Both the position numbers and the translations under genes were made by a program. A stretch of 40,986 nucleotides of DNA from an uncultured Pirellulaceae bacterium (GTDB taxonomy: Bacteria > Planctomycetota > Planctomycetia > Pirellulales > Pirellulaceae): assembly GCA_938040995.1 (NCBI GenBank), contig CALHZT010000340.1:1-40986 (forward strand). Direction: 5' to 3'. The notes beneath the pieces are model-generated. The model was not told where the DNA came from. It ran no database searches and was given only the letters and a program-made list of their open reading frames with translations. Shown one piece after another: positions 16,428-25,713 of the stretch; within the stretch, counting starts at the first letter, position 1, and every line of letters begins with the position of its first letter.

Positions 16428-17627
16428 ATGAAAGTTGCAGTAGTTAAAGAGACTTATCCGGGCGAACAAAGGGTCGCCATGGTCCCGGCGATCATCCCGG
16501 CGTTGACCAAAAACGGCTTTGAGGTGCTTGTCGAGCGAGACGCCGGCATCGCGGCTGGAGTCACGAATGAGCAATACGAGGAAAAAGGCGCTACTCTCGT
16601 CGATTCCCGGGACGAAGCCTTCAAGCAGGGAGATATCGTGCTGCAGGTCCGTTCTTGCGGCATGGATCCCGATTGTGATGACAGCAGCCGCGTTCGGCCC
16701 GAACAGATCATTGTCGCGATGTGCGATCCTCTCGGTCAGGCGATCGGGGTTCGCGACTTTGCCGAAACCAAAGCCACCCTGTTCGCGCTCGAAATGATTC
16801 CGCGAATAACGCGGGCCCAGAGCATGGACGTGCTCTCTTCCATGGCGACAGTCGCCGGTTACCGCGCGGTGTTGCTCGCCGCTTCCGAACTGCCAAAAAT
16901 GTTTCCGCTCATGATGACCGCTGCTGGAACGTTGGCTCCCGCGCGGGCTTTCGTGATCGGGGCGGGAGTCGCCGGTTTGCAGGCGATCGCGACGGCGAAA
17001 CGGCTGGGTGCCGTCGTGCAAGCTTACGATGTGCGTCCCGCTGTCCGGGAACAAGTCGAAAGTCTGGGCGGTAAGTTCGTCGAGCTGGAACTCGATGCGG
17101 GCAAGTCGGAAGACAAAGGCGGCTACGCCAAGGAGATGGATGAAGCTTTCTATGAAAAACAGCGAGCCCTGATGGCGGAAATCGTTGCCGAAAGCGATGT
17201 GGTGATCACGACGGCTGCGATTCCTGGTCGGCAAAGTCCTCTTCTCATTACCGCTGACGCGGTTGCCGGGATGCAGCCGGGTTCGGTGATCGTGGATCTC
17301 GCCGCAGAACGTGGCGGCAATTGCGAGCTGAGTGAGCCGGACCAGACGGTCGTCAAGCACGGCGTGACAATTATCGGGCCGACGAACCTGCCGTCCGAGA
17401 TTCCATATCACGCAAGTCAAATGTACGCGAAGAATATCGCCAACTTCCTCCAGAACATGCTCGACGAAGAGAACGAGGGCTGCGTCAAAATCAATCTCGA
17501 GGATGAGATTGTTTGCGGCACGCTCGCCGCCAGAGATGGCGAAGTCACCTGTAACCGCATTCGCGGCATCCTCGACATGCCACTTATCGAAACACCAGAA
17601 ACCCAGGAAGAACCGGCGCCAAAGTAG
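16428..17627 (+). CDS. pntAA: Proton-translocating NAD(P)+ transhydrogenase, alpha subunit part 1 (NAD-binding domain I)
   Basis: The 399-residue cytoplasmic protein matches domain I of PntA: N-terminal MKVAVVKETYPGEQRVAMVP, the NAD-contacting loop PRITRAQSMDVLSSMATVAG (residues 125-144, equivalent to the RQD loop), and a Rossmann core with GAGVAGLQAIATAKRLG (178-194) and acidic D201 at the end of beta-2, as expected for NAD(H). No membrane segment follows, so the alpha subunit is split as in Rhodospirillum rubrum. With pntAB and pntB it couples hydride transfer between NADH and NADP+ to proton movement and supplies NADPH. The next gene starts 49 bases downstream. No clear Shine-Dalgarno is visible. 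Confidence 0.95.
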   Translation: MKVAVVKETYPGEQRVAMVPAIIPALTKNGFEVLVERDAGIAAGVTNEQYEEKGATLVDSRDEAFKQGDIVLQVRSCGMDPDCDDSSRVRPEQIIVAMCDPLGQAIGVRDFAETKATLFALEMIPRITRAQSMDVLSSMATVAGYRAVLLAASELPKMFPLMMTAAGTLAPARAFVIGAGVAGLQAIATAKRLGAVVQAYDVRPAVREQVESLGGKFVELELDAGKSEDKGGYAKEMDEAFYEKQRALMAEIVAESDVVITTAAIPGRQSPLLITADAVAGMQPGSVIVDLAAERGGNCELSEPDQTVVKHGVTIIGPTNLPSEIPYHASQMYAKNIANFLQNMLDEENEGCVKINLEDEIVCGTLAARDGEVTCNRIRGILDMPLIETPETQEEPAPK

Positions 17628-17676
17628 GCTTCGACCTGTTTGGTGTTCGCTCCCGGTTTGATCAAAAGAGAATTCA

Positions 17677-18213
17677 ATGATGAATCAACCATCCCCAAAA
17701 TGGCTCGTCTGCACCCTGCTCTCGCTCACGTTCGTGATCGGGTGCGGTTCGGCAAACGTGGCGGAGCCGATTGTAGATACAACCATCGAAGCGTCGACTC
17801 CGAAGGCTGCGGTTGCCGAAAAACCAGACGGTGTTGCGGCTGATGCCAAACCGAAAGATGTCGCGACGAAAGAACTGGTCCCGACCGCGAAAGTAAATCG
17901 CTCCGTCGAAACTGCGAAAGTCGGACTTTCACGCACCGACGCACTCCTCGCTGCGATCACGATCTTTATGTTGGCCATTTTTGTTGGCTTTGAATTGATC
18001 ACCAAAGTACCGCCAACGTTGCACACGCCGCTCATGAGTGGTTCCAATGCGATTAGTGGTATCACGCTGGTCGGCGCGCTATTGATGGCTGGCAACAACC
18101 AGTCGGGATGGGCGGCATTCTTCGGCATGTTGGCTGTGGCCATGGCGACTGTAAACGTCGTCGGTGGATTCATGGTGACGGATCGAATGCTGAGTATGTT
18201 CCGCCGCAAATAG
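17677..18213 (+). CDS. pntAB: NAD(P)+ transhydrogenase alpha subunit part 2 (membrane), with lipoprotein-like N-terminus
   Basis: The C-terminal half (about 85-178) is the usual small PntAB membrane subunit, with three to four hydrophobic helices and the conserved VPPTLHTPLMSGSNAISGIT and NVVGGFMVTDRMLSMF. Normal PntAB proteins are about 90-140 residues; this one has 178. The extra N-terminus holds a hydrophobic stretch ending in TFVIGCGSA, a good lipobox with C23 as the lipidated Cys, and then a linker of about 60 residues rich in Ala, Lys, Thr and Pro. If processed, the subunit would be lipid-anchored on the periplasmic side before its first helix. Two adjacent ATGs (17677, 17680) are possible starts. 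The middle position in the pnt operon supports the assignment. Confidence 0.9.
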   Translation: MMNQPSPKWLVCTLLSLTFVIGCGSANVAEPIVDTTIEASTPKAAVAEKPDGVAADAKPKDVATKELVPTAKVNRSVETAKVGLSRTDALLAAITIFMLAIFVGFELITKVPPTLHTPLMSGSNAISGITLVGALLMAGNNQSGWAAFFGMLAVAMATVNVVGGFMVTDRMLSMFRRK

Positions 18214-18320
18214 AACAAGAGTACAAGTCGCCGGTCGTCGTGGACGAAGGTGATGGCGACTTGAAATGACGTCCGGAAATCAAGAAGAAATCCTGAATAC
18301 AAGTAAAGACACAGTCCGGC

Positions 18321-19724
<1,404 letters not shown>

Positions 19725-20040
19725 TCGATAGTTGTACGGCTGTCCCCAGCCGTCCGTCATAGTAATCCGGCGTTCCCAGCCGTTGGTCATAGCTGTCTGG
19801 CTGTCCCCATCTATCCGTCACAATTTCCGGCTGTCCCAGCCGTTAGCAGGCCCCCATTGTCGCCTTCACTCGGCGAGCAACTGCGGCATTGATTTCATTT
19901 CTCACCCGGTTATTTCCGTAACAACTGCCGGCCTCAACCGTCCAAAAGGTACCGCAGCTCGTGGCAGGGGCATTTGCCGCCTGTCGTCGTTTCTGCGGAA
20001 AACGCACATCTACAGACCAGGAAAAACGTTGAGGCGCTAC
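19725..20040. other. Intergenic region between pntB and the PEP-CTERM gene
   Basis: These 316 bases start with the tandem array at 19736-19850. The rest (19851-20040) should hold the promoter of the downstream gene; no clear promoter motif was identified. The frame that stays open from 19732 into the next gene translates the repeat array and is not a credible N-terminus. Confidence 0.5.
19736..19850. repeat. Tandem array, about four units of 30-31 nt
   Basis: Four contiguous diverged units follow the pattern CGGCTGTCCCCAGCCG then TCCGTCATAG plus a few variable bases. Unit 1 begins at 19736, unit 2 at 19767, unit 3 at 19797, and unit 4 at 19827 is truncated. Several units contain the self-complementary CGGCTG-TCCC-CAGCCG and can form small hairpins. 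There are no spacers, so this is not a CRISPR array. It may help end transcription of the pnt operon. Confidence 0.7.
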
Positions 20041-21195
20041 ATGGCATTTCGCTCGCTACTGACACTGTTCGTTTGCCTGAGCTTGTCGCGGTTTTTGGCG
20101 GCCCAAACCGTAAATCTGAACCCGGGTGATTCGATCCCCAATAACACAGTCATTCCCTCTGGAACCACGGTCAATGTTCTCGGCGGTACGATCGGGCTCG
20201 GCGTTGATCTCTCCAATGGTGTGTTGAACATCGAGAGCGGCAGCGTGGCGGTTGGGGCGAACGGAATTTCCACAGGGTTTACCAACTCGAATAATCAGGT
20301 CAACCTTTCTGATGGTCGTGTTGGCGGATTCTTTCAACTGACCAACCGCACGGACTTGAGCATCACTGGCGGAGAGATCGAGAGCTTTGGGCTGTTTGAT
20401 GGTTCAACCGCGACGATCACGGGTGGAACCGTCAGTCGATTCCCGGACATTTTTTCGGGAGGCGTCGTTGATATCAGCGGCGGCGACGTCTTTTCAATTC
20501 GTGTATTCGCCGGAGGTGAAGTTAATTTGTTTGGCACCGGGTTCGCGATCGACGGAGCCCCCATTGATTTGGTCGCCGGTGAGGAGTTCGTCATCACCCG
20601 GCGTAACGTCAATCTTAGCGGTACTCTCGCGGACGGATCGCCGATTGAAACCGATCTGAACACATCGTTCGGCGGCTTTTCTAGCAGCAACCCGGACGGC
20701 GCGGCGAGTGGTGCCCGAGTCACAGTGACGGTAGTTCCCGTCGTCGATGGTGACTTTGACGATGATGGCATCTACGACTGCACGGACATCAATCAACTGT
20801 CTGTTGCGGTGGCGTCGGGAGATGGCGCTGCCGGATTCGACTTGAACGGTGACGGTTCGGTGGACGCATCCGACGTGAACGCGTGGCTGTCCGAAGCTGG
20901 CGAAGTCAATCTTGGTTCCGGGCGGGAATACCTGGAAGGCGATGCCAACCTCAACGGTGTGGTGGACGTCGCCGATTTCAATATCTGGAATGAAAACCGG
21001 TTCCTGCCGTCTGAAGGGTGGTGCGATGGCGATTTCAATGTGGATGGTTTTGTGGACGTCGCCGATTTCAACATCTGGAATGAAAACCGGTTTTTGTCCT
21101 CGGATCTGGCACCCGTTCCAGAGCCAGACTCAGGCTCCTCAATGCTTCTATTCGCCGGATTGATGGCGACAGTTTTTCGACGCAACAGTGAGTGA
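20041..21195 (+). CDS. Secreted dockerin-repeat protein with PEP-CTERM tail and beta-repeat N-terminal half
   Basis: The 384-residue protein has a signal peptide (MAFRSLLTLFVCLSLSRFLA, cleavage near LAA-QT). Residues about 22-190 are built from short repeats such as VLNIESGSVAV, LSITGGEIESF, ATITGGTVSRF and VDISGGDVFSI, a pattern of about 20 residues suggesting a beta-solenoid. Residues about 235-360 hold dockerin-like Ca loops: GDFDDDGIYDCTD, DLNGDGSVDASDVNAW, and two almost identical modules VVDVADFNIWNENRF and FVDVADFNIWNENRF. The tail PVPEPDSGSSMLLFAGLMAT plus VFRRN is a PEP-CTERM signal. The protein resembles the 11881 protein in its second half, so both may use the same export and anchoring route. 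I chose ATG 20041 because it starts the signal peptide. Confidence 0.83.
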   Translation: MAFRSLLTLFVCLSLSRFLAAQTVNLNPGDSIPNNTVIPSGTTVNVLGGTIGLGVDLSNGVLNIESGSVAVGANGISTGFTNSNNQVNLSDGRVGGFFQLTNRTDLSITGGEIESFGLFDGSTATITGGTVSRFPDIFSGGVVDISGGDVFSIRVFAGGEVNLFGTGFAIDGAPIDLVAGEEFVITRRNVNLSGTLADGSPIETDLNTSFGGFSSSNPDGAASGARVTVTVVPVVDGDFDDDGIYDCTDINQLSVAVASGDGAAGFDLNGDGSVDASDVNAWLSEAGEVNLGSGREYLEGDANLNGVVDVADFNIWNENRFLPSEGWCDGDFNVDGFVDVADFNIWNENRFLSSDLAPVPEPDSGSSMLLFAGLMATVFRRNSE

Positions 21196-21716
21196 ATGCG
21201 GCTGAAACACCATAAATACAGGCATTTTTTGATTGCTCGCATTTTCAGAAAAATGCCAATCCTGACGAAAAAAGGGCTTGCAACGCCAGCATCCGTTGGT
21301 AAATTGGGAGGTGTTGAGTGAATCTTTTCTACGGGACTGGCCGAAAGCGGTCGTCAACTAACGTCTAATGTGAACAGGTCATCAGGGTTCGGTTTCGACG
21401 CCGATTTTTTCCGTCGACCGTGACTGCTGTTCCTCTCAAAGACTTTTTTTCCTTGCGGCTTATCTGGCCGGGGTTTTGTTTCGAGTTGATGCTTCGGTAT
21501 CTGTGCGCTCGTTCGAAAGTTCCGCAGCGAACCGCAGCTTTGCACGTTCAGCATTCTGAATCACCGACTTGATAGACGTATCGCAGCCGTTCGTTACGAA
21601 CACGCTCGCTGATCTTCTGTGCCCCGTTGGCCTCTACCAATACATGCCGTTTCGCTTCCCTCGCGATTCGGTTTTTTACCCTTTCCAATTACGTTTTATT
21701 TACGGGAGTATGCTCC
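21196..21716. other. Intergenic region between two PEP-CTERM genes
   Basis: These 521 bases are A/T-richer than the genes. A basic 66-codon frame on the minus strand (21354-21554) and short plus-strand frames exist, but none has a signal sequence, motif or ribosome site to support it. The region most likely holds the end of the previous transcript and the promoter of the 21717 gene. Confidence 0.4.
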
Positions 21717-22466
21717 ATGTCTATCACAAAAAGCCGCTTTTTCAGTGTTCAAACCGCTTTGTTCATTGCTATTTCGATGCTCGGTACTGCATCCGCAGTT
21801 CAGCTCGATGCCACTGTTACTCAGGCCAGCGGGCCAGAAGCTGACAGTTATGCTTTGGGAGAGTTGTTTTTGCCTGGAGGAGGCCTTGCGGCGACTTGGA
21901 ATTTGCAGACTTCCGTAAGTCAAACTGACTTCTCTAATGACGCCATTCAGGGCGGAACAGAGGGAATTCAGTACGTGAGTCTCAACGAAGTCAGAGGATC
22001 GGAAGACTCGAACCTGATAACGTTCACAGTCAACCCGGTCGCTTCTGGCGAAATTGGAATTTCAATCGCCCAGAGTCCTTACTTTGACCAGGAAGGAACA
22101 TGGAATGGCGGCAATGAGGAAACAGCCCAGTTTGCAATTTTTTGGAGTGGTGGCGGACTTGCCACGGTTGCGGATCCAGACGGTCAGCTTGCACTGAACG
22201 ATGGTGCCGGAATCAGCTCGGGAGCGAATGTAATGTTCTCCAATGATCGTGCGTTTAACGTAAACGACAGTTGGGGAATTGATCTTCCTTCCGGAGTCGA
22301 GCAGGTATCGCTTCGCTGGTCGAGTGTCGATCCAGCCGCCAACTCCGACTTGACTCGCGAATGGGTTACTTTCAACGTCACCCAGACTGTACCAGAACCC
22401 ACCGCGGGAGCTCTGTTCAGTATGGCACTACTATCCCTCGGTTTCCTACGTCGACGCCGTCGCTAA
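21717..22466 (+). CDS. Secreted protein with PEP-CTERM tail, function unknown
   Basis: The 249-residue protein has a signal peptide (MSITKSRFFSVQTALFIAIS, cleavage near ASA-VQ, about residue 27). The mature body of about 190 residues is Gly/Ser/Asn-rich and beta-like, with no domain I recognise and no dockerin loops. The C-terminus VPEPTAGALFSMALLSLGFL followed by RRRRR is a textbook PEP-CTERM signal (motif, hydrophobic helix, Arg cluster), so it should be handled by an exosortase. GGGAG lies about 9-13 bases before the ATG. A frame extending back to 21627 adds 30 residues before the signal peptide and was rejected. A strong terminator follows 38 bases after the stop, so the gene is transcribed alone. 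Confidence 0.83.
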   Translation: MSITKSRFFSVQTALFIAISMLGTASAVQLDATVTQASGPEADSYALGELFLPGGGLAATWNLQTSVSQTDFSNDAIQGGTEGIQYVSLNEVRGSEDSNLITFTVNPVASGEIGISIAQSPYFDQEGTWNGGNEETAQFAIFWSGGGLATVADPDGQLALNDGAGISSGANVMFSNDRAFNVNDSWGIDLPSGVEQVSLRWSSVDPAANSDLTREWVTFNVTQTVPEPTAGALFSMALLSLGFLRRRRR

Positions 22467-22504
22467 AACGCACAGCTGAAAACGTAATTGGATTGAGGGA
22501 TCCA

Positions 22505-22531
22505 GGGCAGCCGAAAGGCTGCCCATTTTTT
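22505..22531 (+). terminator. Rho-independent terminator after the PEP-CTERM gene
   Basis: GGGCAGCC (22505-22512) pairs perfectly with GGCTGCCC (22517-22524) across a GAAA tetraloop and is followed by ATTTTTT. It starts 38 bases after the stop codon at 22466. Confidence 0.9.
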
Positions 22532-22669
22532 ATGCGCTAATCGCTAATTGAAGTGGCCATTACTGCTCAATCGGTTTCAGTCGAGTTTCGCTCGATTGAA
22601 CTTTAGAGCGAATCTGGGGTCGTTCTTCGTCCATGGCCGAAAGGGGTAAATAAGCAGGCAAGCAAGTCC

Positions 22670-22872
22670 AGGGCCGAAGGCCCGGCACAGCCCCTGCCGG
22701 CGGACTTGTCCGCCGGAACAACGCAAGAAACATTTGAGCACCGAAGGTGCGCTATAACTGGCCAGCATTCGATCTCCAATATTTGTGTCGCACCTTCGGT
22801 GCTTTGGAATGTTATGGCGCAGCAACCGGTGCCTTACGGCAACGGCAAGGGTTGTACCGGGCCTTCGGCCCT
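22670..22872. repeat. Fold-back structure: two inverted copies of a hairpin-bearing sequence
   Basis: Bases 22670-22699 and 22843-22872 are inverted copies with 27 of 30 positions matching. Further in, 22737-22751 and 22789-22803 are perfect 15-base inverted repeats (AGCACCGAAGGTGCG). Weaker similarity runs between these pairs, so the arms look like about 80 bases each around a centre of about 37 bases. Each arm contains small hairpins with a CCGAAGG core. The left arm is followed by a perfect 9-bp hairpin at 22697-22716 (CCGGCGGAC-TT-GTCCGCCGG). No coding frame or transposase is inside. Confidence 0.75.
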
Positions 22873-23070
22873 TGCGGCAATGAGTGCTTTACCAGCTCGG
22901 CAACGTTGGAATAAAGGTCGTTTGTTAGGCGTTGTGCCGAGTATGGGAACCGCGGATGGACGCAAATGAACGCGGATGGAGGACATGCCGAATCCGGAAC
23001 ACATGCCGAATTCGGATCTTCCACTCGCAACCCGTAGAGCGACCGTGCCCGTAGGCCGCAGTGTGGTCAG

Positions 23071-23214
23071 GTTTGTGACCATTTACGGATATTGACGCTC
23101 CCTCCAGGTTCGAGAGGGTCAGGCACAAATTTTCGGCGTTTGTCCGCAAAGCGAAATAAGCCAGGTTGCCGCCGAAAAATTGAGCCAGACCCTTGCCCAC
23201 GTGAACGGTTACTC
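23071..23214 (+). repeat. Dispersed palindromic repeat, copy A
   Basis: About 145 bases closely match 31422-31565, and the core matches 10761-10862 in reverse. The core is a palindrome: 23-base arms at 23116-23138 and 23170-23192 (20 of 23 matching) around a 31-base loop. The left arm starts GGGTCAGGCACAAATTTT, which resembles REP-type elements mobilised by RAYT transposases. The left flank (ACGGATATTGACG) and right flank (GTGAACGGTTACTC) are also shared with copy B. Confidence 0.85.
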
Positions 23215-23275
23215 AGGTTTTAAAAAACCAGGACTCGCCAGGCGAAAGCCTGTACTCTCTCTTATTGGGAAGTGG

Positions 23276-25090
23276 TCAAAGTTCCAGGAGTTCGCCGTCG
23301 AGGTCCGGACGGAGAAGGCCTCGAGACGAGGCTGCAAAATCGCACGCATCGCAGTAGATGTCGGTGTGCAAGTCGAAGGTAAACGGTGATTGAGTGGTGT
23401 CCCGCACAATTCCATTCGAGAAAATCACGTCACCGGCTGAGAAGACCCGAATTGCTGACAGCCATTCAATTCCCAGGTCACCGATTTCAAAGTCCTCCAG
23501 TCGCAGGGATGAATTTTCGAGTGGTTCGTGCGGTTCGCCGCCAATCTGAATTGCCGCACGATCTGAATCTTCGATAAGTAGGTCGCGAATCTCGATGTCA
23601 CTGTCACCGCGGATGCGCAGCAGATAGTTGCTACCCTGCGACTGGCGAATGGAAAGTCCATCAACGGTTCCCGTCGAATCGACGAAGATGACGCCAAGTC
23701 CAGCATTGGTAATATGATTTTGGCTGGATACGTTTTCGATACGAATTCCGACCGCATCTCTAACCGCGAGACTCTGGGGACCGTCCAGATCGTTGATCGA
23801 GACGTTCTGGATGACAATGTTCGTAGCAGGGACGACAGAATGACTGGCACTGACAAGAATCCCCTGACCGACTCGATCAATGTCCCAGTTGGAGATCGTA
23901 ATATCGCGGACCAGTCGTGCGACGTTGGCCTCTGGTTCGAGATCAATCGCGGAACGAGGCGACGTATGTAGCGGGCCGTCGCGACCGATGGAAGATACGT
24001 CAAAGTTGTTGAATAACAGCTTTTCGCCGCCTACAACACTCACGCCCTGACGGCCGGCATGGTGAATGGTGATGTCTTCGAACACGATGTCCCTGCTATT
24101 GTTGTCCTGATGCAGGATATTCGAAACGTAAATGCCATCGGTCCACGTTCTCCGGATCTCGAGGTTCTCGAATTTCGAATCTCTGGTGGCTCGTACGTGC
24201 AGGCCAAACGCATTGCCGTCGCCATAGACATCGCTCCAATCGATAGAGCTGTAGTTCCCATTCAATGTCAAATTGTTGACGAATATATTCTCGACAAATC
24301 CTTCGGCGGCTTCTGGCAAGGCAGCGCCGACAACATATTGTGGATCGAATCGACCCGGTGCTGAAATTTCCAGTCGCAATTCGGAGACGCCAGCGCCGTG
24401 TCCCGTGATGCCGCCATTCGACTGAATTTCCACTGGTCGTACAGGCCACGAGCCGGGTGGAATGACAACTTGTCCGCCGTTGAGAGTAAACGACTCGATC
24501 GTTGCCTTGTTCGCATCAGCATCTGTCGAGCTCAGTTCGAGGTAGTGGTAGGAGTCTTCAAAGCCGTTCGACTGCGACTGGACAGGCATCCAAATCGTGT
24601 CGTCACCCGCGCCGCCGCGAAATATGCTGAGTCCTTCCGACGCGCTGCCCATGACTCGAATATTGTCGTCCCCGCCCTGCCCTTTCAGCCGGACCGTTTT
24701 TGTCGCCACAAAGCCGCCCAGTTCGAGATGGTCATCGCCGGCGCCTCCGGAGACTCGAACTGACTGGATGCCCGTGTTCCCGGAAACTCCCCGAACTTCC
24801 AGCGTGTCATCGCCGCCCCGAAGATTGATGGTGATTCGCGAGATGTCGTCCAGTTGAATCGAGTCGTGAGGCTGGTTTTCCCAGAGAAGAGTGGTCTTGC
24901 CATTGCTTTCGACGCCAACCTCGCCTTCGCCTGAAATCGTAATCTCGATGGCGTTTTCGAATCGGTCTCCGGCCAGAACCAGGTGGCTGGGAGAAGCGAG
25001 CTTCGCCGTAACAGAACCCGTCAGCATGAGGCGAGTTTCCAGTCGCTCTGCATGGAGCTCGATCATGGGGTGGTCTGGCGAAGATGTCAT
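23276..25090 (-). CDS. Surface protein with N-terminal LExRxML motif, RTX-like Ca motifs and right-handed beta-helix
   Basis: With the ATG at 25090 the protein has 604 residues. LETRLML at 17-23 is the planctomycete sorting motif also seen in the 837 protein. Residues about 85-165 carry RTX-like glycine/aspartate motifs (LRGGDDTLEV, SGGAGDDHLEL, GQGGDDNIRV, RGGAGDDTIWM), likely calcium-binding. From about 190 onward the sequence is a string of coils typical of right-handed parallel beta-helices (for example FENLEIRRTWTDGIYVSNI, IVFEDITIHHAGRQGVSVVG), as in pectate-lyase-like folds. I cannot point to catalytic residues, so a binding or polysaccharide-active role is open. There is no PEP-CTERM or dockerin tail. 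An in-frame GTG at 25108 is an alternative start. No Shine-Dalgarno is clear. Confidence 0.78.
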   Translation of the reverse strand: MTSSPDHPMIELHAERLETRLMLTGSVTAKLASPSHLVLAGDRFENAIEITISGEGEVGVESNGKTTLLWENQPHDSIQLDDISRITINLRGGDDTLEVRGVSGNTGIQSVRVSGGAGDDHLELGGFVATKTVRLKGQGGDDNIRVMGSASEGLSIFRGGAGDDTIWMPVQSQSNGFEDSYHYLELSSTDADANKATIESFTLNGGQVVIPPGSWPVRPVEIQSNGGITGHGAGVSELRLEISAPGRFDPQYVVGAALPEAAEGFVENIFVNNLTLNGNYSSIDWSDVYGDGNAFGLHVRATRDSKFENLEIRRTWTDGIYVSNILHQDNNSRDIVFEDITIHHAGRQGVSVVGGEKLLFNNFDVSSIGRDGPLHTSPRSAIDLEPEANVARLVRDITISNWDIDRVGQGILVSASHSVVPATNIVIQNVSINDLDGPQSLAVRDAVGIRIENVSSQNHITNAGLGVIFVDSTGTVDGLSIRQSQGSNYLLRIRGDSDIEIRDLLIEDSDRAAIQIGGEPHEPLENSSLRLEDFEIGDLGIEWLSAIRVFSAGDVIFSNGIVRDTTQSPFTFDLHTDIYCDACDFAASSRGLLRPDLDGELLEL

Positions 25091-25185
25091 GAAGATACTG
25101 TCCCGCACAGGGTTCGCTTCAGGAAAGCGTGCGCGTCTTTGGGGTTGGTCTTTCTGTTTTTCCGAAATGCGTTCACACTGTGTCG

Positions 25186-25479
25186 ATGGACTATCAACAA
25201 ATAGATGATGATGAACTCAAAAAGTTGAGCTTGCGCGACTTGTTGGCGATTGACCGGACAGCCCTGGCGAACGAGCGGACATTTCTGGCGTATGCCCGAA
25301 CCGCCATTATGCTTGTGGCAACCGCAGTTACCCTTCTGAAACTCTTCCCCGATAATGAAATTTCGCGCTTTACTGGCATGTTTTTGGTACCGGTTGCGAC
25401 GATCGTGATCGGCGTGGGAATTCGCCGCTACTGGGTACTTGCCTCAGCTCTTCGCGGCACCCGGGCTCGTGAACATTAA
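25186..25479 (+). CDS. DUF202 family small membrane protein
   Basis: The 97-residue protein contains AIDRTALANERTFLAYARTA, the signature of the DUF202/YidH family, followed by two hydrophobic segments (about 42-57 and 65-85). Family members are inner-membrane proteins of about 90-120 residues with unknown function. The frame is open back to an ATG at 25129, but the family similarity starts after the second Met (MDYQQIDDDELKKLSLRDLL), so I chose 25186. It is transcribed divergently from the beta-helix gene, with under 100 bases between the two starts, so they may share a promoter region. Confidence 0.8.
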   Translation: MDYQQIDDDELKKLSLRDLLAIDRTALANERTFLAYARTAIMLVATAVTLLKLFPDNEISRFTGMFLVPVATIVIGVGIRRYWVLASALRGTRAREH

Positions 25480-25713
25480 TACAACGACGTTGGATCGGGC
25501 GCCTTGGTGACTGGTGCAGGTCGCACCCATGTTCCGCGGCTCTAACTGATCCCAGTAAAATGAGCATCGAGCGGGCTTGGTATCGGTATTGACCAAATAG
25601 CCGAATCTGATGCCAAATGCCCCCCCATCGGGCCCATCGGGTTGGGTCGGTCGGAGTAGGCGGGTTACCCTGAAGTTTGCAAAGAACGCTGGAGATTTGA
25701 GAAGGGCGGCTGA

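Larger units (their letters stand above)
22532..23275. other. Repeat-rich intergenic region without genes
   Basis: About 740 bases between the terminator and the convergent beta-helix gene contain no credible coding frame. They hold the fold-back structure (22670-22872), a palindromic repeat copy (23071-23214) and, between these, short direct repeats such as ACATGCCGAAT and AACGCGGATGGA (about 22960-23020). Confidence 0.6.

Noticed and set aside
16320-17420. Minus-strand open frame of 366 codons over pntAA
   Set aside because: pntAA has complete family motifs on the plus strand; the antisense translation is His/Arg-rich and shows no conserved pattern.
19736-19850. CRISPR array
   Set aside because: The units of about 30 nt are contiguous and diverged, with no spacers, and no cas gene is present.
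21354-21554. Small basic minus-strand frame (66 codons)
   Set aside because: No ribosome site, motif or neighbour supports it; the composition fits chance.
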